From Treponema bryantii (lineage in GTDB: Bacteria; Spirochaetota; Spirochaetia; Treponematales; Treponemataceae), in assembly GCF_900113965.1 (NCBI RefSeq), contig NZ_FORI01000001.1:248001-312000 (forward strand): 64,000 bases of DNA, read 5' to 3'. Numbering within the stretch: the stretch's first letter is position 1; each line of letters opens with the position of its first letter. Below the pieces are notes generated by a model that searched no databases, was not told the origin of the DNA, and saw only the letters and a program-made list of their open reading frames with translations. Positions 24,969 through 37,256 of this stretch are shown one piece after another. The translations under genes and the position numbers were made by a program.

Positions 24969-26885
24969 CTATTCAATTGCTTTTACAGGACAAACCTGTG
25001 AACATAAACTACATCCTGTACATAGGCTCTTGTCTATTTCAACTAACTGCTTGCCCTTTGCGTTAGTTTTTGTACTTACGCTTAGTGCCGGGCAACCCAG
25101 TTCATTTATACACTTGCGGCAGCCGATACATTTTGTTGAGTCTACGGTCTGTGCGTGAGGTTTTTCCCAGCCAACCTTCTGTGCAATCGCGATACATGGT
25201 GCTTTAAAGATAATTGCGCTGACTCCAGGAGCCTCGCTTGCTTTCTGAACAGCTTCAACCGCTGCCTTCTGCTCGAACGGATTTACCTGAATAATTGGGG
25301 AAACTCCGATTCCTTCAAGAATCTTTTCAATGCTGATTTTTTCAACAATCTCGCCCATCATTGTCATACCTGTTCCAGGATGTGGCTGATGGCCTGTCAT
25401 TGCTGTAGTTGAGTTATCAAGAATACAGATTGTTTGGTGACTCTGATTATAAACTGCATTTACAACGCCTGTGATTCCGCTTGCAAAGAAGGTTGAGTCT
25501 CCAATGAAGCTGAAGCAGTAGCGGTCCGGCTCGTTGTGGTAAAAGCCCTGTGCCATAGTGATGTCGGCGCCCATACAAAGACAAGTGTCTGTCATGTCGA
25601 GTGGCATAGCGTTACCAAGTGTGTAACAGCCGATGTCTCCACAGTAAACAGTTTTCTTGCCTTTCATGGCCTGCTTTACAGCATAGAAGGCACCGCGGTG
25701 TGGACAGCCTGCACAGAGAACTGGTGGGCGAACGGGGAGTGGCACAGGTGTTGAATTTTCTGTTTGCGATGAATTTGTCGCACCTGTGCCTGCAGTTTCA
25801 CTGCGTGAAACTGCGTTACCTTTATCGTTTAATAGATTCTTAATGATTTCTGAAATTATCTCCACGCTGAGTTCTCCGGCTTCTGGAACTGTACCGTCAA
25901 GTTTTCCGCGAATTTGGCAATTTACTCGCGCGTATCCGGCGATTTTTATCAAATTTTCTTCAATAACAGGGTCTAATTCTTCAAAAACAACGATTTTCTC
26001 GTGAGACTTGAGGAATTCTTCTGCTAAAGGTTTTGGGAATGGATATGGGGTTCCAATCTTCAAAACAGGAATATCTTTAATGCCTAGAATGGAAAGTGCT
26101 TCCATGAGGTAGCAGTAAGAGATTCCGCCTGCAGCGAAGGCAAGGCCGTGTGCTGCGGTGGTTTCGACCCTTCGACCAGGCTCAGGGACCGCAGGCTCAA
26201 CCACCGTATTCCATTTGCTTTCTGAGAACTCGGCCGGTAAGGTCTTTTCGTTTCGCTCAAAAATTCGCTTGTGATTGAGATACGAGGCGCGAGGGAAAAT
26301 TACCCAGCGCTTTGAATCTTTTTCGAACTCGCCTGGCTTGCGGCATGGGCCGAGTTCCGGGAACTCCATACTTTCATAAGCGTGATCAACACGGGTGGTT
26401 GGACGCAGAAGAACTGGAGTATTATATTTTTCAGAAAGCTCAAAGGCTTCCTGAATCATTTCATAAGCTTCAAGAGGAGTAGAAGGGTCAAAACAAGGAA
26501 GCTTTGAGTACTGTGCAAAGTTACGTGTATCCTGCTCTGTCTGGCTTGAAATTGGACCCGGGTCATCGGCACTTACAATTACCATACCGCCTTTTACACC
26601 AACGTAGCTCAAACACATAACAGGGTCACTTGCAACGTTAAGACCAACCTGCTTCATAGTGATGAGGGTGCGGCTTCCTGCATAGCTTGCTCCGGCTGCA
26701 ACTTCTGCGGCAGCTTTTTCGTTTACTGACCATTCAACGTAGGTTCCGGTTTTGCTCTTATACTTGGAAATAAATTCAATAATTTCGCTGGAAGGTGTGC
26801 CAGGATATCCGGCAACAAGATTTACTCCAGCCTTAAGGGCACCAAGCGCAATTGCCTGGTTTCCCATGATCATTTGTTTTGCCAT
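24969..26885 (-). CDS. iorA: Indolepyruvate:ferredoxin oxidoreductase alpha subunit
   Basis: 638 residues. The pyrimidine-binding domain starts GNQAIALGALKAGVNLVAGYPGTPSSE. The TPP region carries CAGCPHRGAFYAV and GDIGCYTLG, with GDSTFFASG and NSTTAMTGHQPHPG later. The C-terminus holds two [4Fe-4S] motifs, CIGCRKC...GCPA and CTGCSLCSQVCP. Residues about 227-243 (VVEPAVPEPGRRVETT) are encoded by a palindromic repeat inserted in frame. All cofactor motifs are intact, so function is probably kept. A TATACT ends 7 bp before the ATG and there is no ribosome site. Confidence 0.95.
   Translation of the reverse strand: MAKQMIMGNQAIALGALKAGVNLVAGYPGTPSSEIIEFISKYKSKTGTYVEWSVNEKAAAEVAAGASYAGSRTLITMKQVGLNVASDPVMCLSYVGVKGGMVIVSADDPGPISSQTEQDTRNFAQYSKLPCFDPSTPLEAYEMIQEAFELSEKYNTPVLLRPTTRVDHAYESMEFPELGPCRKPGEFEKDSKRWVIFPRASYLNHKRIFERNEKTLPAEFSESKWNTVVEPAVPEPGRRVETTAAHGLAFAAGGISYCYLMEALSILGIKDIPVLKIGTPYPFPKPLAEEFLKSHEKIVVFEELDPVIEENLIKIAGYARVNCQIRGKLDGTVPEAGELSVEIISEIIKNLLNDKGNAVSRSETAGTGATNSSQTENSTPVPLPVRPPVLCAGCPHRGAFYAVKQAMKGKKTVYCGDIGCYTLGNAMPLDMTDTCLCMGADITMAQGFYHNEPDRYCFSFIGDSTFFASGITGVVNAVYNQSHQTICILDNSTTAMTGHQPHPGTGMTMMGEIVEKISIEKILEGIGVSPIIQVNPFEQKAAVEAVQKASEAPGVSAIIFKAPCIAIAQKVGWEKPHAQTVDSTKCIGCRKCINELGCPALSVSTKTNAKGKQLVEIDKSLCTGCSLCSQVCPVKAIE
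26157..26205. repeat. Palindromic repeat, GGTGGTT family, copy 6, inside iorA
   Basis: About 49 bp, a long form with arms GGTGGTT and AACCACC and inner words CGACCAGGCTCAGGG, within the iorA coding strand. Its length keeps the reading frame. Confidence 0.93.
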
Positions 26886-26892
26886 ACGTCAA

Positions 26893-26929
26893 AGTATAAA
26901 GGAATTTTATGTTTCTATCAATGATAACA
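26893..26929 (-). promoter_or_regulatory. iorA promoter with operator-like site 1
   Basis: Minus strand: TTGATA (26921-26916), 17 bp, TATACT (26898-26893), 7 bp, ATG. The 21 bp sequence ATGTTTCTATCAATGATAACA (26909-26929, imperfect palindrome) covers the -35 and recurs exactly at 27032. Confidence 0.75.
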
Positions 26930-26980
26930 GACCTTGCGGCTCGCTAGTCTCGCCGCTTGTGCCATTTTTTCGATAATCCT

Positions 26981-27010
26981 AAAACGGCCCGCTGTCGCAG
27001 CCCGTTTTTT
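26981..27010. terminator. Hairpin between iorA and lacZ
   Basis: AAAACGG CCC GCTG TCG CAGC CCGTTTTTT: a nested stem with a T run on the plus strand, lying between the two divergent genes. It would stop plus-strand transcripts entering lacZ from upstream. Confidence 0.6.
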
Positions 27011-27031
27011 AACGGATTTTCGATTGTAGGC

Positions 27032-27052
27032 ATGTTTCTATCAATGATAACA
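27032..27052. promoter_or_regulatory. Operator-like site 2 upstream of lacZ
   Basis: Exact second copy of the 21 bp site at 26909-26929, about 45 bp before the lacZ start. Confidence 0.7.
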
Positions 27053-27079
27053 CTTCGCGGACTACTCAACCACCGGTGA

Positions 27080-30319
<3,240 letters not shown>

Positions 30320-30320
30320 T

Positions 30321-31742
30321 TTATTGTCTAAGATATTCAATAGTAAGGCAGGCAGCGGCGCGAGCTAATGCCTGCTGTTCTTTTTCTATCTGAGCGTTAC
30401 AGCGTTCAATTTTTGCAGAAAGAAGATCTGTTTCTGAACCGTAACCGGATTCATAAATCTGCTGCTTTTGAGCAATCTTAGCAGTAGCAGATTCAATCTT
30501 AAGTTCCTGATAATCAATCTTAAGTTTACAAACCTGAGCTGCATTCCACTGTGTATTCAAAGTTTTACTGATAGTTGAACCTGCATCAAGCTTGTTGATT
30601 TTTGCAGTTTCTTTATCACTTACTTTTCTGGAAACATCGCGAACTTTTTTACCGCCGTCCCAGACAGTGGCTTTAAGACCAATGGAGATATTTACAGAGT
30701 AATCATCCTTGCGTCGCCAGTTAGGTTCAAAAAGAGGAAAACGGGAACCAGAATATCCACTGCTCATTTGCAATGCAATATCTGGTTTCCAGTTTTCATA
30801 ACCTCTCGAAATCTTTTCAGCAGTCTTGCTAACATCTTCCAGCTGGGTGAGCATTTTCATTGAAGACTGATTTACAGAAAGGACTTCTGCTTCAAGCTCC
30901 TGTGGATCTGTCTCCATAAGCTTGTCAAAGGAGGAAACAAGTTCTGGAACAAAATCATAATTTATATCTTTAAGCTCTAAAGCTTGAATACCTGTGATAC
31001 GGCTCAGTTCAAGCAGCTGATCATTCATCTGCTCAAGAACATCCTGTTTTGCAATTTCAAGTTCCTTGGCCTGAATCTTTGCATCAACAACATCCTGATG
31101 AAGAAGCATTCCAACTTTTTCTGCGTTTTCGCTTACTTCAACCATACGGTCGGCATAAGCCTGCTCTTCATCAATAATTTCAAGAATTCTATTCAGATAA
31201 TAAAGACTTAAAAGGCGGGTCTTTAATTCAGTTTCCAGCTGAACAGTCTGCTGAGAAATCTGAGTCTGTTTGATTTCTGAAATCTGTTTATAAAGTTTAA
31301 TTGCGTTTGTAATTTTTCCCCAGGTGAAAACTGGCTGAGTCATTGTGAGTTCAAAATTGTACAGAGTGTTTTCCATACCATCAAAAACTTTAATTCGCTG
31401 TCCTGTGTTAGAAGGCTTTACTCCGTTCCAGTGAATAGAATTAATGATATCATCAACATTTATGTACATTGCTCCAACCGGAGGATTTACCATATAAGTG
31501 CCGCTTGCCTGAAGATCTACAGTAGGGCCAAGACTCCACCATGCATCCTTTAAGTCCAGAAGGCTGCGGCGGTATTCTTCCTGAAGTTTAAGAAGCTCCG
31601 GATGATTCAGCTCTGTTTGTGTTAGGAGAACATCGAGAGTGTAGGCAGGAGCTTCCTGTTCCTCTGAGGTCTCCTGCGCACTTAAGTTCAGGCAAAAGAT
31701 TGAGAAAATCACAAATGTAAAAAAAATTCTTTTTACTTTCAT
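30321..31742 (-). CDS. TolC-like outer-membrane efflux protein
   Basis: 473 residues with a signal peptide (about 1-22, ending NLSAQ). Two OEP repeats of long helices (about 60-250 and 270-470), with glutamine-rich heptads and a TolC-like central beta segment. It is the last gene of a four-gene efflux operon read MFP, RND, lipoprotein, TolC. The predicted job is the outer-membrane exit duct for the RND pump. It begins 14 bp after the lipoprotein gene, with a GGATG ribosome site, and ends 1 bp from the convergent lacZ. Confidence 0.92.
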   Translation of the reverse strand: MKVKRIFFTFVIFSIFCLNLSAQETSEEQEAPAYTLDVLLTQTELNHPELLKLQEEYRRSLLDLKDAWWSLGPTVDLQASGTYMVNPPVGAMYINVDDIINSIHWNGVKPSNTGQRIKVFDGMENTLYNFELTMTQPVFTWGKITNAIKLYKQISEIKQTQISQQTVQLETELKTRLLSLYYLNRILEIIDEEQAYADRMVEVSENAEKVGMLLHQDVVDAKIQAKELEIAKQDVLEQMNDQLLELSRITGIQALELKDINYDFVPELVSSFDKLMETDPQELEAEVLSVNQSSMKMLTQLEDVSKTAEKISRGYENWKPDIALQMSSGYSGSRFPLFEPNWRRKDDYSVNISIGLKATVWDGGKKVRDVSRKVSDKETAKINKLDAGSTISKTLNTQWNAAQVCKLKIDYQELKIESATAKIAQKQQIYESGYGSETDLLSAKIERCNAQIEKEQQALARAAACLTIEYLRQ

Positions 31743-31756
31743 TCGTGCATCCTGAA

Positions 31757-32887
31757 TTAGAAGCTTACTGTGTATGAAGGAACATCACTTCGGAGAGTCA
31801 GATTCTTTGTAGAGCCGCTGCCAGAAAGCTGAACTTCTTGAGTTGAGTAGCGTTCTGTGTAGGTTGTATCTGTCCAGTAGTATCCGTTTCCAAGATTACT
31901 GAAGTTTCCGTGAGTCTGAGTTCCGCTGGTACCAATTGTCTGTGCATAAGTTGTTGTCTCACCGCAATCAATTGTGAAGTTACCGCTGGAATCTTTGGCG
32001 AGCATTCGTACAACGGCACCGTCTGCTGAACCGCAGGTTCCGCTCACAGTAGGGTAACTGATTCTTGTAGATTTTCCATAAAGCGAAATATTGTAAGACG
32101 AGTTACTGATAGTCTTATTAATAGAAGGATTATCAATAAATGCATAATTCTGCGCGTTGTTATCTGCATTTGCACAGGCTTTCCAGGTTATCTGGTCTGC
32201 ACTCTGAGAATAAGAGATTTTTACCTGAGGGCTGATTTCAATTCCATTTTTCTTATCAGCTTCGTTTTTCCAGCGAGGGTAACTGATGTTGATTGTTCCG
32301 TTTCCGCTGATAGTCTGCTCGTAAACTTTTGCATCAGCTGTGAGAGTGTCTGTGCTCTGAGGAACAGAAACCTTTACCAGAACGTTGTGTGAAGTTAAGC
32401 CGGAAGTTGCAACATCATAAATACTGATATTGAGGGCAGTTGTTTTTCTGATAGAAGTGAGTTCTGCATAAACAGTATCACTTGTGCTGTCAGAAGTAAT
32501 AACAGTTTCGTCTTTTGTCAGACCATAATTTTCATGATAGTACAAAAGATAGATGGTTGTGTAATCCGCATCTTTTCCGAAGTCCGGTTTATTTTCTTTC
32601 CAGACAATATTTGAAATGACAAAGCTTCCATCTGCATCTGTGGTAGTGTGACCATAGTAGGAATTTGAAGGAGAAAAAACAGTGCCTTCTCTCCATGAGC
32701 CGTAATCAGAATCTCTTATTTCGGAATCTGTGTAGGCATAAATATCAACGTTTGCAATTCCACGTTTTGGAGTAGATGTACTTTCGGCATCTACAATTAA
32801 TCCGCCGGTTCCGCCGCTGAAAACTGAGTAGCAGCTTGTGAAGATAAGACTGATTGCAAGAATAAAAATAGAAGAAATCTTTTTCAT
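31757..32887 (-). CDS. Lipoprotein encoded inside the RND efflux operon
   Basis: 376 residues. The signal peptide ends in a good lipobox (LIFTSC, Cys19). The mature part is Ser/Thr/Tyr-rich and beta-strand-like; the segment GHTTTDADGSFVISNI resembles carboxypeptidase-regulatory or Ig-like folds of surface proteins. No enzyme motif is seen. It overlaps the RND gene by 4 bp (ATGA) and precedes tolC by 14 bp, so it is co-translated with the pump. I infer an accessory or surface-exposed part of the efflux complex, but the family is not one I can name. Confidence 0.8.
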   Translation of the reverse strand: MKKISSIFILAISLIFTSCYSVFSGGTGGLIVDAESTSTPKRGIANVDIYAYTDSEIRDSDYGSWREGTVFSPSNSYYGHTTTDADGSFVISNIVWKENKPDFGKDADYTTIYLLYYHENYGLTKDETVITSDSTSDTVYAELTSIRKTTALNISIYDVATSGLTSHNVLVKVSVPQSTDTLTADAKVYEQTISGNGTINISYPRWKNEADKKNGIEISPQVKISYSQSADQITWKACANADNNAQNYAFIDNPSINKTISNSSYNISLYGKSTRISYPTVSGTCGSADGAVVRMLAKDSSGNFTIDCGETTTYAQTIGTSGTQTHGNFSNLGNGYYWTDTTYTERYSTQEVQLSGSGSTKNLTLRSDVPSYTVSF

Positions 32888-35800
32888 TTGAAACTCCTTT
32901 TTTCAGATATGTAATAAATTACTGGAATCAAAATCAGGGTGATGAGGGTGGAAGTTAAAAGTCCGCCCGCAATTGCCTGACCCATTGAAGCATAAAGCTC
33001 CGAACCTTCGCCCTTAGCAACAGCCATTGGAATATCACCAAGCAGGGTAGTAAGGGTTGTGATTAAGATTGGTTTGATACGGCTTGCAGCTCCATCAAGA
33101 ACAGAAGTCTTTAAGAGTTCATCTTCTGCTTCCTTATCAAGTTCAATATGCCATTCGCCGTCTTTGTCCTGAGTACCCTTTGTGCGGGCAAGAACCATGC
33201 GGCGCTGAGCATGAAGCTGATTAATATAATCAACAAGAATAATACCGTTATTAACAACCACACCGGCAAGAGAAATAAGACCGAGCAGTGACAAAAGATT
33301 TAAGGTTGAGCCGAACATCAAAAGTCCGCCGACAACTCCAATAAAACAGAACGGAATTGTTACCATAATCAAAAGCGGCTGACGGAACTTTTCAAACTGA
33401 ATAACCATAACGGTGTAAACCAGGAAGACCGCAATCAAAAGTGCAGAAATCATAGGAGTAATCATGTCACCAATGAGGGCCATAATACCGCCGGCCTTAG
33501 AGTGAACTCCGTTTGGCAGTGGGTTTTCTACAATAAACTGATTCACGCGCTGCGAAACTCCACTGGTATCTTCACCAACAAGAGAAGCAGTAACCGTGAT
33601 TTTCTTTGCACGGTTGGAATGGTTAATCTGCGAAATAGATTTTTCAACACGAATATCAGAAAGGTTTGCAAATGAAACATCCTGACCATTTTGAGTTACA
33701 ATATGAAGGTTTGAAATATCATCTGCAGTAATATTTTTGTCTGTGATGTTTGAAGTAATCTTCATATCATAGCGGCGACCACTTTCAAGCTCTTTAAAGC
33801 GACCGCAGTCTACACCCTGGAAAAGAATTGCAGAAGTGATTCCCGCTTCATAACTTGTGATTCCAAGAGAGCTCAGATATTCCTGGCTCATATCGATAAT
33901 CATAGAGGTTGTATCAAAATCAGTGTCGAGCTTTGCAGTTACAACTTCCGGGTCAGTTTCCAGGAAGTCTTTGATTTTGCTTGCTGTTTCATAGAGAGTA
34001 TTAATGTCTTCGGAAATCAAAGTGATTCCGTAACCACCACCATCAGAAACATAACCAACGAGCTTATCAAAACCACCGTTCTGAACAGAGACCTTAGAGT
34101 CAGGAAGAACTGCTGCCCAAATCTCCTGAATCTGCAACATGATATCATGTACATCGCGTTTACGTTCAGAAACAGGAACTAAGATAACGTGAGTATACGC
34201 GTAGTGCGGAGTTGAAACAGAAGAGAAGTTTGAAGAGTCGCCCTGGCCTTCGTATATAACAACGTTGTCAATTTCAGGCACATACTGGTAAAGAAGGTCC
34301 TGTGCAACCTGCATTTTTTCGTGAGTCTGCTCTTTTTCGGTTCCCATTGGGAATTCTACAGAAATGTAAAAATCGCCTGAGTCTGTTGAGGGAATGAAGG
34401 AAATTCCCAATCTGAGGGCTATAAAACCCGAAAAAACGAGCAAAAACAAGGCTACAAGCACGACAAAACCGCGATTTTTTAAAGATAGCGCAAGTACCTT
34501 TCTGTAGCCTCTTTCCACTTTTGACATTAACTGATCGAAGCGGCGCGGCTTTCCGCGAACCTTTGGGCCGTTTTCTGAAAGGAAAAGTTTGAGCAGATAA
34601 GGCACAATTACAACGGCAACAAGGAAAGAAGAGAAAATTGCAAGGATGATTGTTACGGCAACTGCGTGGAGAACACTTCCTACGAGTCCGCCAAGCATAG
34701 CAATTGGCACGAATACTACAATTGTAGTTGCGGCACTGGCGAGGATAGAAGCTGAAACTTCGTCCCAGCCCTTGTAGATGCTCTGGGTAACTGTATATTC
34801 CATTTCGCCGGTTTCCTGGTCGCGGCGCTTGTAGTAGCGGTAAATCTGGTCGAGCATAACCGTGGAGCCGTCTACAACCATACCAAGGGAAATTACAAGA
34901 CCCGAAAGAGTCATAAGGTTAAGGGAGATGTCCAGAATGCGTAAGCCAATCAGACTGAATAAAATACAAAGCGGAATAGAAAGGCTGATTGTAAGAGTTG
35001 CACGCCAGTCTGCCATAAAAAGCAGAATTACAAGAACGGCAAAAATTACGCCGAGAATACCACTCTGAATAACGGCTTTAAGAGAGGCATTAACCTGGCG
35101 GCTGTCGTCGCTGATGATGTGGAACTGAACAGCACCGTTTGTATTTTTCTCACATTCGGCAATTGCTTTCTTAACTTTTTTGATGATTGTTGTAGTGTCA
35201 CCGTCCAGACGCTTAGTTACGTTAACGATTGTAAGTGGAACGCGGCCGTCTGAAACAGAAACGTTTTGTTCCGGGTAAGAAAGACTAACGTCTGCAACGT
35301 CGCTAAGGCGGATAATTGTAGAACCGTCGCCAACTCCAACAGGAAGATTTTTGATGTCTTCGAGGGAATTAAAGCCACCGGCGTAGCGCACTTGAATTGC
35401 GCGTTCCTGGTAGCTTGCGTTACCAAGCGGCAGGTTTACGTTTCCGTAATTCAAAACCTGGTATACAGTAGAAACAGAAATTCCTTTTGAGGTGAGGGAG
35501 TCTACGTCGAGTTTAATATTAACAGCGAGCTCTTTTCCGCCTTCAATTGAAACCTGAGATACTCCGTCAATCTGAGTGAGAAGAGGGGTGAGTTCATCCT
35601 GAAGATACTGGGTAAGGCGTGCAGTGTCCTGGCCGGAACTTGCAGAAAAGCTGATGATTGGAACCATGGACATACCACCGACCAGGGCTCTTGGCTCGCC
35701 GGAAATTCCGTCCGGGAGTTTTTCAACAAGTTCGGAAATGCGGTTACGGAGCTCGGTGAGCTGATCGTATGGATCGTAGCCATCAGCATAAGTAATCAAA

Positions 35801-36072
35801 ATCCAGCTGAGGGAATTAGAAGAGGTAGAGTCGATTGCCTTAAAGTGAGGAAGAGTTACAAAGGAATCTTCCAGAACTTTTGTGATATCGCTTTCAACAT
35901 CTTCGGCACTGGCACCAGGGTATACGGTGTATACAATTGCCTGCGGCATGGAAATGTCTTCCATGAACTCTGTGCGCATTCCACTCAGCGAAAAAAAGCC
36001 GAATGCAATGAGCACAATGAGGAGCATGGTGATGATGACAGGGTGCTTTACCGAAAATTCAGAAACTTTCAT
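32884..36072 (-). CDS. RND family efflux transporter (HAE1/AcrB type)
   Basis: 1062 residues, inner-membrane proton-driven pump. Twelve membrane helices with two large periplasmic loops are evident. The start FSVKHPVIITMLLIVLIAFG and the helix-4 motif GMVVDGSTVMLDQI fit the family. In helix 4 only one aspartate of the AcrB Asp-Asp pair is present (VDG), as is common outside the Proteobacteria. It overlaps the upstream MFP gene by 4 bp and the downstream lipoprotein gene by 4 bp. The substrate is unknown; a divergent TetR suggests induction by a small hydrophobic compound. Confidence 0.94.
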   Translation of the reverse strand: MKVSEFSVKHPVIITMLLIVLIAFGFFSLSGMRTEFMEDISMPQAIVYTVYPGASAEDVESDITKVLEDSFVTLPHFKAIDSTSSNSLSWILITYADGYDPYDQLTELRNRISELVEKLPDGISGEPRALVGGMSMVPIISFSASSGQDTARLTQYLQDELTPLLTQIDGVSQVSIEGGKELAVNIKLDVDSLTSKGISVSTVYQVLNYGNVNLPLGNASYQERAIQVRYAGGFNSLEDIKNLPVGVGDGSTIIRLSDVADVSLSYPEQNVSVSDGRVPLTIVNVTKRLDGDTTTIIKKVKKAIAECEKNTNGAVQFHIISDDSRQVNASLKAVIQSGILGVIFAVLVILLFMADWRATLTISLSIPLCILFSLIGLRILDISLNLMTLSGLVISLGMVVDGSTVMLDQIYRYYKRRDQETGEMEYTVTQSIYKGWDEVSASILASAATTIVVFVPIAMLGGLVGSVLHAVAVTIILAIFSSFLVAVVIVPYLLKLFLSENGPKVRGKPRRFDQLMSKVERGYRKVLALSLKNRGFVVLVALFLLVFSGFIALRLGISFIPSTDSGDFYISVEFPMGTEKEQTHEKMQVAQDLLYQYVPEIDNVVIYEGQGDSSNFSSVSTPHYAYTHVILVPVSERKRDVHDIMLQIQEIWAAVLPDSKVSVQNGGFDKLVGYVSDGGGYGITLISEDINTLYETASKIKDFLETDPEVVTAKLDTDFDTTSMIIDMSQEYLSSLGITSYEAGITSAILFQGVDCGRFKELESGRRYDMKITSNITDKNITADDISNLHIVTQNGQDVSFANLSDIRVEKSISQINHSNRAKKITVTASLVGEDTSGVSQRVNQFIVENPLPNGVHSKAGGIMALIGDMITPMISALLIAVFLVYTVMVIQFEKFRQPLLIMVTIPFCFIGVVGGLLMFGSTLNLLSLLGLISLAGVVVNNGIILVDYINQLHAQRRMVLARTKGTQDKDGEWHIELDKEAEDELLKTSVLDGAASRIKPILITTLTTLLGDIPMAVAKGEGSELYASMGQAIAGGLLTSTLITLILIPVIYYISEKRSFK

Positions 36073-37172
36073 TTTTTAGCCTCGCGCAAAGCATCTTCAA
36101 AAATACGAACCTTTTGACCATCAAATACGAAATTCTGGCCATCCATTACAATATAAGAATTGCGGTATTCTTCCGGAACAATAAAGTTAGTGCCATCAAG
36201 AGGAAAGTCCTGACCTTCTACAAACTTTACAGTGGAAGTTTCTTCATCATAAACATAAAAAGAACCGTCCATTTTGCGTGCCTTAAGGCTGATAACAGGA
36301 ACATTTTCGTAAGTCTTATAGGCAACCTGAACTTTTACAAACATACCAGGACGGAAGCGGTCTCCCGGCTCATCAAGATGACAAACTACAACAAAGTTTT
36401 TGCTCTGAGGAGAAATGTAAGGAGCAATATTTTCGATAGTTGCTGTAGTTACGGCATCTTCATACATATCTTTTTCTGCAGGGCGGGTAACCTTTACAGA
36501 AAGGTTTTCGCGTTCAAGAGTAAAAAGATCAAAATATTTTTCCGGAACCTTAAGGCGAACAACCTGATTAGACAAATCTGCAAGAACGGCAATTGGCTGA
36601 CTCTGGTTTCCAATTCCACCCACGGCCTGGTCTGCAATGAGGATAGTGCCGTCTACAGGGGCGCGGACTTCGGTATAATCAACCTGAAGCTTTGCAAGGT
36701 CGTACTGTGCTTTAGAAGCATCTGCCTGGGCCTTAGCCGAATCATAATTCTGCTGAGTAGTTGCTCCAGATTTATAAAGATTTTCCAGCCTGTCAAAGGT
36801 GCTTTTTGCGGCAAAATAAGCAGCCTGAGCCTGAAGCATCTGCTGACGGAAAGGCGCGTCATCAATCTTTGCAAGAAGGGTATCTTTTTCTACAAAATCT
36901 CCGGCGCGGGCAGGGTATTCTGTAATTGTTCCGGAAACAAAAGGAACAACGGGAATCATTGCATTTGCTTCTACGTAGCCGGAAATAGTAACCGACTCTA
37001 CAAGCGTGCCGTTCTGCGGTTTTTCAAGAATAACGGCAGGCAGAGAATCTTCTTTTTCTGCAACAGGCTTTTTGCGGGTTACTAAAATAGTTAATAAAAC
37101 GAAAATAACCGCAACTGTGGCAAAAATTGCGTAACGTAAGAGTTTGCTATTGTGAAATATTTTGTTAGACAT
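36069..37172 (-). CDS. Membrane fusion protein of RND efflux system
   Basis: 367 residues. An N-terminal anchor helix (about 14-33) is followed by a lipoyl/barrel-sandwich hybrid domain (VSGTITEYPARAGDFVEKDTLLAKID), a helical hairpin (about 95-150) and beta-barrel domains. It bridges the RND pump and TolC duct. The start is uncertain: ATGs at 37172 and 37181 are both possible and neither has a convincing ribosome site; the frame's far start at 37217 is unlikely. It is the first gene of the pump operon, divergent from the TetR gene. Confidence 0.9.
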   Translation of the reverse strand: MSNKIFHNSKLLRYAIFATVAVIFVLLTILVTRKKPVAEKEDSLPAVILEKPQNGTLVESVTISGYVEANAMIPVVPFVSGTITEYPARAGDFVEKDTLLAKIDDAPFRQQMLQAQAAYFAAKSTFDRLENLYKSGATTQQNYDSAKAQADASKAQYDLAKLQVDYTEVRAPVDGTILIADQAVGGIGNQSQPIAVLADLSNQVVRLKVPEKYFDLFTLERENLSVKVTRPAEKDMYEDAVTTATIENIAPYISPQSKNFVVVCHLDEPGDRFRPGMFVKVQVAYKTYENVPVISLKARKMDGSFYVYDEETSTVKFVEGQDFPLDGTNFIVPEEYRNSYIVMDGQNFVFDGQKVRIFEDALREAKK

Positions 37173-37217
37173 ACTAAACATATTGTGGAATTTAATAAAA
37201 TTTAGTTGTAACGACAA

Positions 37218-37248
37218 TAGACAAATTTTGCTGAATGTCTAATAATAT
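37218..37248. promoter_or_regulatory. Operator candidate and -10 between MFP and TetR genes
   Basis: TAGACA (37218-37223) and TGTCTA (37236-37241) form an inverted repeat with a 12 bp spacer. A TAATAT -10 (37243-37248) follows, ending 8 bp before the TetR ATG, which has no ribosome site. The placement fits autorepression by the TetR protein. Confidence 0.55.
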
Positions 37249-37256
37249 TTAGTTAT

